From NCBI GenBank assembly GCA_011057845.1, contig DSDB01000051.1:1-5234 (forward strand): 5,234 nucleotides of DNA, read 5' to 3'. Of the stretch, positions 1-5,234 are shown one piece after another; position 1 is the stretch's first letter; every line of letters starts with the position of its first letter. Under the pieces are notes generated by a model, which worked only from the letters and a program-made list of their open reading frames with translations, was not told where the DNA came from and ran no database searches. Origin of the DNA: Phycisphaerales bacterium (lineage in GTDB: Bacteria; Planctomycetota; Phycisphaerae; Sedimentisphaerales; Anaerobacaceae). Both the position numbers and the translations under genes were made by a program.

Positions 1-2430
1 CTCACGGGCGCCATCGATGACGTGCGCTTCTACAACAAGCCCCTGACGGCCCAACAGATTCGCAAGGTGATGGCCATCGACCCGGACGCGGCATGGAACC
101 CGAACCCCGTCTCGGTGGCCGTTCTTGCAGCGGATGACCTGACCCGATTGACCTGGTCGCCCGGCAACAGGGCCGTTATGCACGACGTGTACTTCGGGAC
201 CGACCCGCAGGCCGTCGCCGACGCCACGACAATGAGCGGTCTGGGGGTCTACCTGGGCCGGCGTAGCCCCAACAATGTCGATCCGGGTCAACTGATGCTG
301 GGCCAGACCTATTACTGGCGAATTGACGAATTCAACGGCGATATGAGCATCACCCGGGGCCGCATCTGGAGTTTCACCATCCAGGACCATATCGTTGTTG
401 ATGACTTCGAGAGTTACGGCAATCTTGACACCATCGGCGCCCCCGGTAGCCGTGTCTGGTACACCTGGGCCGATGGGTTCGGCTACACGATTCCATCACC
501 CGGCAGCACCGGCAACGGAACCTGCTCCATCGTGGACATCAGCACATACATCGTCCAGCAGGGGTCCGCAGCCCTTGTGATGGACTATGACAACACCGGC
601 GCCTTTAGAAACATCTGGAACACCCCCATCAGCGCGCACCACGCCGCCGTCGAGGCCATGACGGCGAATCTGCCCGGCGGCGGCGACTGGACGCGGAACG
701 GGGCCAAGGCGCTCTGCCTCCAGATTCGGGGCTACTCGCCGTCCGTCGGCGGCTTCACCGCCGGCCCGCCCGGCACATACACCGTGACCGCCGCCGGCGC
801 CGATATCTGGGATGTCCGTTATCCCTGGGAGGATGCCAATGATCCCTATCACGACGAGTTCCATTTTGTCTATGTCACTATGCCGCCGGGCGCACACACA
901 ATCACGGCGCAGGTGCTCAGTCTGGTCAATACCAACGGCTGGGCCAAGGCCGGCGTCATGATGCGGGATACCCTCGACGGCGGCTCCAGTCACGCTTTTG
1001 CCTGCATTACCCCCGCCAACGGGGCGGCCCTCCAGTCCCGCCAGCAGATCGGCGGGGCCAGCGTCAGCACGAACACCGGGTCCGGCGGTCCCGCGGCCCC
1101 GCAGTGGCTGCGGCTGAGCCGCGACGTGGAAGGGTATTGTTCGGCATTCTACTGTCCCGACGGCGTCACATGGACCCAAATCGGAGGTCTGAGCCCCCTG
1201 GGGGTGGATAGTCCTATGTACGTGGGTCTGGCCGTGACAAGTCACGTCACCGGCAACCCCACCACCGCCGTATTCAGAAACGTCACGATCAACGGCGCCG
1301 CCCGAACCGATTGGGTCAGCCGGGATATCGGGATCCTCAGCAATCAACGCGAACCGCTCTGGGTCGAAATCAGCGACGGCGTCCGGCAGAGCCGGGTCCA
1401 TCATCCCACGGGCGACCCCGTCGTCAGCGACGCCTTTGCCCAGTGGCACGTTGCCCTCAGCAGCTTCACCAATGTGAATCTGGCCAACGTCACACGGCTG
1501 AGCATCGGGGTAGGCACGCCGGGGCCCGCCGTCGGCAGCGCCGGCCGTATCTATGTCGACGACATCCGGCTCTATCCGCCGCGATTTGTCCCCGAGATGT
1601 TGACGCGACAGGCCGCCGATTACGATTTCGACGGCATTGTCGATTACCGGGACCTGCGGCTGATGGTCGAGGACTGGCTGATGACCGACTACGCGGCCAA
1701 TCCTCTCGTCGCATGGTACAAACTCGACGACAACGCCCTCGACAGCAGCGGCAACGGCTTCCATGGCACGGCGACCAACAATCCGCTCTGGGCCGCCGGT
1801 AAATACGGCACCGCCGTTGACTGCAACGGCAGCAATCAGTTCATCCAGATCGACGCAAACGCCACAACCCTGGGCATCCCGGGCCGCACGCCTAAGACGA
1901 TAGCCGCATGGGTGTTCGTCCGCACATACAACAGCGGCGGTCTGTACGAGATTGGCGGGTCGGGCAACGGCGAGGAATTCGCCCTGCGGGCGCGAAGCAC
2001 CGCCGGGCAATGGCGGGCCGAATACGGCGGCACATTCTACCAGGATTTCAACTGCAACACGCAGAATCAGTGGGTCCACATCGCACAGACCTACGACGGC
2101 GGAACCAGCCGCATCTACGTCGACGGGGCGCTTGTATCGAGTGCCGCGATTCGTCTGAACACCACCGACGGCTCAAGGCTGCGTTTGTGTCGCTGGGAAA
2201 GCAACTACTTCAACGGCCGCATCGACGACCTGCGCCTCTACAACAAGGCCCTGACCGCTGCCGAGATAACAAGCATCATGGCCGGCGGCGCCGGTTCCGT
2301 CAGCACCTACCACCCGGTGGCCTCGCCCATGAATCTCACCGATCCGGAACCCCCGGGATCCAGGTCGGTTGACTTTGCCGACTTTGCGGTGCTTCTGGCC
2401 GACTGGATGAACCAGCAATTGTGGCCGTAG
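1..2430 (+). CDS. Multidomain LamG / DUF1349-like / dockerin-like extracellular protein, 5' partial
   Basis: The frame is open from base 1, so the true start is outside the window; the GTG at 22 lies inside a LamG domain and is not the start. Residues below count from base 1. Order: LamG C-terminus (1-24, IDDVRFYNKPLT); fibronectin-III-like module (about 33-129: HDVYFGT, GQTYYWRIDE, WSFTI); a planctomycete-type beta-sandwich opening with VDDFESYG (132-140); a DUF1349-like domain (about 252-432); the sandwich's second half (about 444-528, ending IYVDDIRLYPPR); dockerin-like half one (538-562); a complete LamG (about 568-763); dockerin-like half two (777-805), ending LWP at the stop. Such proteins are normally exported and bind or process polysaccharides; no catalytic domain is visible here, though one could lie upstream. 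The specific substrate is unknown. The gene ends 19 bp before a convergent gene. Confidence is high for the gene and LamG calls, moderate for the sandwich boundaries. Confidence 0.93.
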   Translation, partial: LTGAIDDVRFYNKPLTAQQIRKVMAIDPDAAWNPNPVSVAVLAADDLTRLTWSPGNRAVMHDVYFGTDPQAVADATTMSGLGVYLGRRSPNNVDPGQLMLGQTYYWRIDEFNGDMSITRGRIWSFTIQDHIVVDDFESYGNLDTIGAPGSRVWYTWADGFGYTIPSPGSTGNGTCSIVDISTYIVQQGSAALVMDYDNTGAFRNIWNTPISAHHAAVEAMTANLPGGGDWTRNGAKALCLQIRGYSPSVGGFTAGPPGTYTVTAAGADIWDVRYPWEDANDPYHDEFHFVYVTMPPGAHTITAQVLSLVNTNGWAKAGVMMRDTLDGGSSHAFACITPANGAALQSRQQIGGASVSTNTGSGGPAAPQWLRLSRDVEGYCSAFYCPDGVTWTQIGGLSPLGVDSPMYVGLAVTSHVTGNPTTAVFRNVTINGAARTDWVSRDIGILSNQREPLWVEISDGVRQSRVHHPTGDPVVSDAFAQWHVALSSFTNVNLANVTRLSIGVGTPGPAVGSAGRIYVDDIRLYPPRFVPEMLTRQAADYDFDGIVDYRDLRLMVEDWLMTDYAANPLVAWYKLDDNALDSSGNGFHGTATNNPLWAAGKYGTAVDCNGSNQFIQIDANATTLGIPGRTPKTIAAWVFVRTYNSGGLYEIGGSGNGEEFALRARSTAGQWRAEYGGTFYQDFNCNTQNQWVHIAQTYDGGTSRIYVDGALVSSAAIRLNTTDGSRLRLCRWESNYFNGRIDDLRLYNKALTAAEITSIMAGGAGSVSTYHPVASPMNLTDPEPPGSRSVDFADFAVLLADWMNQQLWP
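13..51 (+). repeat. LamG-end repeat, copy 1 (partner at 2221-2259)
   Basis: These 39 bases encode the end of an upstream LamG domain and match 2221-2259 at 33 of 39 positions by hand alignment. The encoded peptides are IDDVRFYNKPLTA and IDDLRLYNKALTA. The likeness shows that the full protein carries at least two LamG domains of the same subfamily. Confidence 0.8.
754..1296 (+). other. DUF1349-like (concanavalin-type) domain inside the large CDS
   Basis: Residues about 252-432 of the partial protein. Recognisable pieces are TVTAAGADIWD (261-271), DEFHFVYVTM (285-294), GWAKAGVMMRDTLD (313-326), HAFACITPANG (331-341), PQWLRLSRD (367-375) and DGVTWTQIGG (387-396). This order matches the DUF1349-like glucanase/lectin-like fold commonly attached to secreted bacterial proteins. 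It appears to sit inside another beta-sandwich module rather than beside it. Recognition is from memory of the family, not a profile search. Confidence 0.7.
1612..1686 (+). other. Dockerin-like half-module 1 (intact calcium loop)
   Basis: Residues 538-562. The loop places aspartates at D540, D542, D544, D548 and D551, which are positions 1, 3, 5, 9 and 12 of a dockerin/EF-hand calcium loop, with the usual glycine at position 6 (G545). It is followed by the helix LRLMVEDWL. This is the first of two halves, separated by the LamG domain. Confidence 0.8.
1702..2289 (+). other. Complete LamG (Laminin_G_3-type) domain
   Basis: Residues about 568-763. Typical signatures in order: LVAWYKLDD (569-577), DSSGNGFHGT (581-590), GKYGTAVDCNG (600-610), KTIAAWVF (632-639), QWVHIAQTYDGG (690-701), RIYVDGALV (704-712) and GRIDDLRLYNKALT (739-752). 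The length of about 195 residues is normal for this jelly-roll fold. LamG domains of this kind usually bind carbohydrate or act as structural lectin-like modules. Confidence 0.92.
2221..2259 (+). repeat. LamG-end repeat, copy 2 (partner at 13-51)
   Basis: Second copy of the LamG C-terminal strand coding sequence, 33 of 39 bases identical to 13-51. The differences are scattered single substitutions, as expected from divergence of duplicated domains, and do not suggest a recent recombination product. Confidence 0.8.
2329..2415 (+). other. Dockerin-like half-module 2 (degenerate calcium loop)
   Basis: Residues 777-805, with the core VDFADFAVLLADWM near the C-terminus. Aspartates D791 and D794 keep loop positions 9 and 12. 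Positions 1, 3 and 5 are E783, P785 and S787, so calcium binding is doubtful. The pattern 'EP..SR.V(D/N)F.DFAVL...W' just before a terminal LWP is a familiar planctomycete C-terminal ending. Confidence 0.75.
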
Positions 2431-2449
2431 GCAGGCCCTTGCCCCATCG

Positions 2450-2974
2450 TCAACCGATACACAGGCCGATGAAGACGTGCTCGTTGCGGCGGCCCACGTC
2501 CGTCACGCACCGCCAGTTCGCCAGGTTCACGGGAAGCGACTCCATCGCCGCCCGCCAGTGCTGACGGGACGGCCGTGGATAGGCGAACACCACCAGGCAC
2601 CGATGGTCCTTGTCGGCGCGAATCTCATTGAGCCTGTGAAGGTCCGTCAGCAGGCTTTCCTTGTGGCCCGAGAAATAGTGGCTCAGGGGCCGCTGTGTCC
2701 GGACCATACTCGTACACGCCGCGCGGATACCGCACACATGCGCCTCGCCCTCAATGACCACGCGAAAATCCACCTTCCGTTTGCCCTTGTCCGCCGCTAC
2801 CATGCAGTCGCTCTCGAAATCGTCGATCACCAGACCGCACTTGAGCAGCTCCAGCAGCGTCAGCATCTCCGTCTTGAGCCACGGCTCAACCAGCACGTCG
2901 TTCTGCGCAAACGACTCGAAATGCTCCCGCTTCGGCAGGAACCACTCGTTGATCTCTTTGACAATACTCTGCAT
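2450..2974 (-). CDS. Hypothetical protein, 174 aa, possible degenerate PD-(D/E)XK-like fold
   Basis: No confident family assignment. The protein is soluble, with no signal peptide or membrane segment. It has a helical, acidic N-terminal half (1-50) with E36 and E42 in a leucine-rich helix, then the strand pair KVDFRVVIEG (67-76) and EAHVCGIRA (77-85), then a C-terminal alpha/beta part (LVVFAYPRP 127-135; CVTDV 156-160; HVFIGLCIG 166-174). The helix-Glu, strand-Asp (D69), next-strand pattern is reminiscent of PD-(D/E)XK nuclease-like folds, but the expected E-x-K position reads G82-I83-R84, so activity is doubtful. That resemblance is inference. The ATG at 2974 is chosen because a GAGGTG ribosome binding site precedes it. 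The codons are strongly GC-ending, whereas the opposite-strand frame gives an Arg/His/Pro-rich shadow. It is convergent with the LamG gene and divergent from the propeller gene, so probably monocistronic. Confidence 0.82.
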   Translation of the reverse strand: MQSIVKEINEWFLPKREHFESFAQNDVLVEPWLKTEMLTLLELLKCGLVIDDFESDCMVAADKGKRKVDFRVVIEGEAHVCGIRAACTSMVRTQRPLSHYFSGHKESLLTDLHRLNEIRADKDHRCLVVFAYPRPSRQHWRAAMESLPVNLANWRCVTDVGRRNEHVFIGLCIG

Positions 2975-2976
2975 GA

Positions 2977-2982
2977 CACCTC
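2977..2982 (-). promoter_or_regulatory. Ribosome binding site for the 174-aa gene
   Basis: On the minus strand GAGGTG lies 2 nt before the ATG at 2974. It complements the 16S anti-SD, although the spacing is short (4 nt counted from GAGG). It supports this ATG as the start. Confidence 0.6.
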
Positions 2983-3007
2983 ATCTGAGAGCCCGGCATA
3001 CACCGGC

Positions 3008-3025
3008 GACGGCCCAAAAACCGTC
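3008..3025. repeat. Short inverted repeat near the minus-strand transcription start
   Basis: GACGG (3008-3012) and CCGTC (3021-3025) form a perfect 5-bp stem around the 8-nt loop CCCAAAAA. It falls at or just downstream of the transcription start predicted from the minus-strand promoter candidate, so it could be an operator half-site pair or a leader hairpin. A stem this short may also be chance. Confidence 0.25.
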
Positions 3026-3029
3026 CGCG

Positions 3030-3058
3030 AGCATAACACCGAACCGGCGCCCATGCAA
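3030..3058 (-). promoter_or_regulatory. Candidate sigma70-type promoter for the 174-aa gene
   Basis: Read on the minus strand: TTGCAT (3058-3053), a 17-nt spacer, then TATGCT (3035-3030), with a TG two bases upstream of the -10 (extended -10). Each box matches consensus only partly (3/6 and 4/6). The implied start near 3023 would give a leader of about 50 nt. Planctomycete promoters are poorly defined, so this is tentative. Confidence 0.3.
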
Positions 3059-3110
3059 GCATATCCGCCCCTGACGCCGACAACCTCGTCCGTTTGTCCG
3101 ACCGATGACA

Positions 3111-3139
3111 TTGTAGGATCCACGCCAATATGCTATGTT
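3111..3139 (+). promoter_or_regulatory. Candidate sigma70-type promoter for the beta-propeller gene
   Basis: TTGTAG (3111-3116), a 17-nt spacer, then TATGTT (3134-3139) preceded by TGC, giving an extended -10. The -35 matches only its TTG and the -10 matches 4/6. A second AT-rich hexamer, GATAAT, lies at 3144-3149 but lacks a -35 at normal spacing. The leader to the GTG at 3218 would be about 70 nt. Confidence 0.28.
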
Positions 3140-3203
3140 GACGGATAATCATCGGCGGCCCGGCGTTGCCGACCAAAGTGCGGGCCTTCAGGCACTGCGT
3201 ATT

Positions 3204-3209
3204 GAAAGG
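3204..3209 (+). promoter_or_regulatory. Ribosome binding site deciding the GTG start at 3218
   Basis: GAAAGG lies 8 nt upstream of the GTG at 3218, an ideal spacing. An in-frame TGA at 3203-3205 rules out any start further upstream. Confidence 0.6.
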
Positions 3210-3217
3210 CGACAATA

Positions 3218-4747
3218 GTGGTTCTCAGGACATACGCCAGATTCTCACGGCACGGCCGGCCCATCCACCTGCCCTTATTCCTGGCGCTGGGGTTGTTCTT
3301 CGGCGGCGTTGCTGCGTTGCCGGCCGCCGACTCGAACGACTCAGCCCTTCCCGAGGCATTTCAGCCCTCAGACCTGCTCTGGGAGATTACCCTCGGCACC
3401 CACCAGTATACGCTGCCGCGAATCGACGCCGGGCAGGTCTTCATCGGCATCAACGACCTGACGCTCCGGCACCCGGCCGTCAAACGCACCGGCGGGGGGG
3501 TGCTGATGTGTCTGGACCAGGCCACAGGGCAGACGATCTGGCAACTGCCCGTCCCGCGTTATATGGACGGGGTCAAGCCGCCGTACCACTTCGACCAGTG
3601 GAAATGCGGTATCTGCTCGCGGCCCGCGCTGGAGGGCAAGCGGCTGTATCTGGTCAGCCCCAGGGGCGAGATCCTGTGTGTCGACCGATACGGCCAGGGC
3701 GACGGCAACGATGGGCCTTTTCTGGATGAATTGGCGTATCTCGGCGTACCGGCCGACGCCGACTATAAGCTGACGCCCGCCGACGGCGACATCATCTGGC
3801 GGTACGACATGATTGCCGAACTCGACGTCGTCCCGCACGACGTCTGCGGCAACACGGTCCTGCTGCACGGAGACTACGTCTACGCGAGCACCTCCAACGG
3901 CCAGGACGACGTCCACGAGACCGTGCCCAGGTCCCTGGCGCCGAGCCTGATCGCCCTGGATAAGAAGACCGGGCGTCTGGCGGCCGTCGATGGCGAGAAG
4001 ATCGGCGCGCGGATGTTTCACGGCCATTGGTCGTCGCCGGTGGCGGCCGAGGTCGATGGGCGGGCGATGATCCTCTTCGGTGGGGGCGACGGCGTCCTGT
4101 ATGCGTTCGAACCGGCGGGCCCGTCGAAGCAGGGCGATCCGGTGCAGACGCTCACCCGTATCTGGCAGTACGACTGCAACCCCGCCGATTACCGCCAACG
4201 CGACGGCCAACCCATCCCCTACAGCAAGTGGAGCAGCAAGAGCCCGGACGGCCCCAGCGAGATCATCGCTACCCCCGTCATCCACAAGGGCCGCGCCTAC
4301 GTCTCCATCGGCCAGAGCCCCGTCCACGGCCCCGGCAGGGGGGCACTGTCGTGCGTTGATCTTGCCACCGGCGGCAGGGTGTGGGAGAGCCGCCTGGTTG
4401 ACCGAACGCTCTCGGATGCGCTTATCCACGATGGACTACTGTACATCTGCGACTTCTCGGGCCACATCGACTGCTTCAACGCCGACACCGGTGAGCATCT
4501 CTGGCGGCATGAGATGGAGGCCGGCGCCTGGTGCTGCTCGCCGGTCGTCGTCGACGGAAAAGTCTACGTCAGCAATGAGCAGAACGTCCTGTGGGTGCTC
4601 AAGGCCGGCCCGCGGAAGGAAGTCATCTCGCGCTGCCGCCTCAGATCCATGGGCATCACCCCCATCGTACACGACCGCATCATGTACCTGCCCACCCAGC
4701 GGCGTCTCTTCGCGATCAAGCTCCCCGCCGAACCAGCGACCCGGTAG
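3218..4747 (+). CDS. Secreted PQQ-like beta-propeller repeat protein, 509 aa
   Basis: Complete gene. The start is GTG at 3218, supported by GAAAGG 8 nt upstream and an in-frame stop just before it. A Sec-type signal peptide is clear: Arg-rich n-region (R4, R8, R11, R14), hydrophobic core 18-34, probable cleavage near ALPAA (33-37). The mature part is made of PQQ-like (BamB/quinoprotein-type) blades marked by 'D..TG..W' motifs: 100-110, 189-197, 248-258 (tryptophan lost), 314-319, 381-391 and 421-431, with a closing strand RLFAIKLP at 496-503. Other family landmarks are HGHWSSPV (268-275), GGGDGVLYAFEP (288-299), WQYDCNP (316-322) and IIATPV (349-354). Many planctomycetes encode relatives; the domain name reflects fold and does not prove PQQ binding or dehydrogenase activity. 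It probably acts outside the cytoplasmic membrane as a binding or scaffold protein. Cysteines C130/C133 and the adjacent C439-C440 could form disulfides. Confidence 0.92.
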   Translation: MVLRTYARFSRHGRPIHLPLFLALGLFFGGVAALPAADSNDSALPEAFQPSDLLWEITLGTHQYTLPRIDAGQVFIGINDLTLRHPAVKRTGGGVLMCLDQATGQTIWQLPVPRYMDGVKPPYHFDQWKCGICSRPALEGKRLYLVSPRGEILCVDRYGQGDGNDGPFLDELAYLGVPADADYKLTPADGDIIWRYDMIAELDVVPHDVCGNTVLLHGDYVYASTSNGQDDVHETVPRSLAPSLIALDKKTGRLAAVDGEKIGARMFHGHWSSPVAAEVDGRAMILFGGGDGVLYAFEPAGPSKQGDPVQTLTRIWQYDCNPADYRQRDGQPIPYSKWSSKSPDGPSEIIATPVIHKGRAYVSIGQSPVHGPGRGALSCVDLATGGRVWESRLVDRTLSDALIHDGLLYICDFSGHIDCFNADTGEHLWRHEMEAGAWCCSPVVVDGKVYVSNEQNVLWVLKAGPRKEVISRCRLRSMGITPIVHDRIMYLPTQRRLFAIKLPAEPATR

Positions 4748-4748
4748 G

Positions 4749-5234
4749 TCATTGCGGAGTGTTGTTTCCGAGGTAGAGATTGCTGTGTGCGCAGAGGTTG
4801 TCCGGCACGTTCACTTTGACTTTCGCCATATAGATCGAGGTCTTGGCCTCATGGCTGGAGTAGTAGCTGACATACAGCAGGCCGTTGACATAGACCAGGC
4901 CCGGATAGCTGGTGTCGCCGCCGCTGGGCAGCTTCAGCAACTTCGTCATCGCGCCCTTTTCGACATCCAGATGCGTCAGGGCGGTATGCGTGCCACCCCG
5001 ATGCATCCGACCGGCCGCAATCCAGTGCGGACCGGCTATGTGGATGAGATTGGGTCCGCCGAATGCCTTGAACTCGCCGCCCAGGTCGCGCCACCGCCAC
5101 TGCTTATAAGGCGGCCGGCTGTCGCCCAGCATGGCGGTCGATTCGTCCGTCTGCCCCTCGCGCCGCACCAGGGCGTAACATGTCCCGTTCTCGGCAAAAC
5201 GCAACGCCACCTCGGTCGGGCGACCCTGTCCGAA
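4749..5234 (-). CDS. Sialidase-like (BNR/neuraminidase-fold) protein, C-terminal part, 5' partial
   Basis: The frame remains open to the window edge at 5234 (first codons read FGQGRPTE), so the real start is to the right. The internal GTG at 5210 is not the start, as it interrupts the conserved stretch GRPTEVALRF. The visible 161 residues match the last blades of planctomycete sialidase-like proteins: GTCYALVRREG (17-27), a linker ending in WRWRDLG (46-52), GGPNLIHI (59-66), AAGRMHRGGTHTAL (73-86), LPSGGDTSYPGL (102-113) and LLYVSYYSSHEAKTSIYMAKV (119-139). Enzymes of this superfamily cleave terminal sialic acids or related sugars using an Arg triad, a Tyr nucleophile and Glu/Asp residues. 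Y110 in TSYPGL occupies the place where the nucleophile 'Y-S-x-L' is usual, but most catalytic residues are outside the window, so activity cannot be judged. The stop is 1 nt from the end of the convergent propeller gene. Confidence 0.85.
   Translation of the reverse strand, partial: FGQGRPTEVALRFAENGTCYALVRREGQTDESTAMLGDSRPPYKQWRWRDLGGEFKAFGGPNLIHIAGPHWIAAGRMHRGGTHTALTHLDVEKGAMTKLLKLPSGGDTSYPGLVYVNGLLYVSYYSSHEAKTSIYMAKVKVNVPDNLCAHSNLYLGNNTPQ

Noticed and set aside
1194..1204. CCCCC-T-GGGGG palindrome within the LamG gene
   Set aside because: It lies in the DUF1349-like coding region and is explained by GC-rich codons; the loop of one base is too short for a useful hairpin.
496..2079. Long open frame on the minus strand (527 codons) opposite the LamG gene
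   Set aside because: It is antisense to clear LamG, DUF1349-like and dockerin-like domains. Its product is a Gly/Ala/Val/Asp-rich shadow without recognisable motifs, as expected opposite a GC-rich gene.
2428..2446. Possible terminator hairpin GGCA...TGCC after the LamG gene
   Set aside because: The stem is only about 4 bp and no U-tract follows, so it is not a convincing intrinsic terminator.
2477..3148. Plus-strand open frame of 223 codons over the 174-aa gene
   Set aside because: The product is rich in Arg, His and Pro with no fold-like pattern. The minus-strand gene has a ribosome binding site, GC-ending codons and regular secondary-structure patterning.
3605..3616. CGIC motif as a possible haem c site
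   Set aside because: Covalent haem attachment needs C-x-x-C-H; here the next residue is serine.
3166..3729. Overlapping plus-strand open frame at the start of the propeller gene
   Set aside because: Arg/Ala-rich out-of-frame shadow; the signal peptide and blades are in the frame starting at 3218.
3368..4429. Long open frame on the minus strand (353 codons) opposite the propeller gene
   Set aside because: Antisense to well-conserved beta-propeller blades; the composition is typical of a GC-rich shadow and no domain is visible.
4755..4770. Possible hairpin CGGA...TCCG at the junction of the last two genes
   Set aside because: A 4-bp stem inside the sialidase-like coding end with no U-tract; easily chance.

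Overview
The window is GC-rich and reads like a chromosome fragment of a Planctomycetota bacterium, most likely a Phycisphaerae/Sedimentisphaerales-type lineage. This is inferred from protein style rather than a marker gene. The evidence is a large LamG protein ending in a dockerin-like motif of the 'VDFADFAVLLADW...LWP' type, a secreted PQQ-like beta-propeller protein, and a sialidase-like (BNR) propeller protein. All three families are abundant in planctomycete secretomes. No rRNA, tRNA, CRISPR array, insertion sequence or phage gene was seen.

Layout: (1) Positions 1-2430, + strand: the C-terminal 809 codons of a large multidomain extracellular protein whose start lies left of the window. 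Domain order is LamG tail, fibronectin-III-like module, a beta-sandwich module interrupted by a DUF1349-like domain, a dockerin-like half, a complete LamG, and a second dockerin-like half. (2) Positions 2450-2974, - strand: a 174-residue protein of unknown function, possibly a decayed PD-(D/E)XK-like fold. (3) Positions 2975-3217: a 243-bp divergent intergenic region with a plausible promoter on each strand and a ribosome binding site at each end. (4) Positions 3218-4747, + strand: a complete exported PQQ-like beta-propeller protein starting at GTG. (5) Positions 4749-5234, - strand: the C-terminal 161 codons of a sialidase-like protein that starts right of the window.

Functionally, three of the four genes look like parts of an exported carbohydrate-recognition or glycan-processing repertoire. 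They are not arranged as one operon: orientations alternate (+, -, +, -), giving two tail-to-tail junctions of 19 bp and 1 bp and one divergent promoter region. I do not see a convincing new multi-gene system. The points most worth a second look are the two nested domain insertions in the large protein and the unassigned 174-residue gene.
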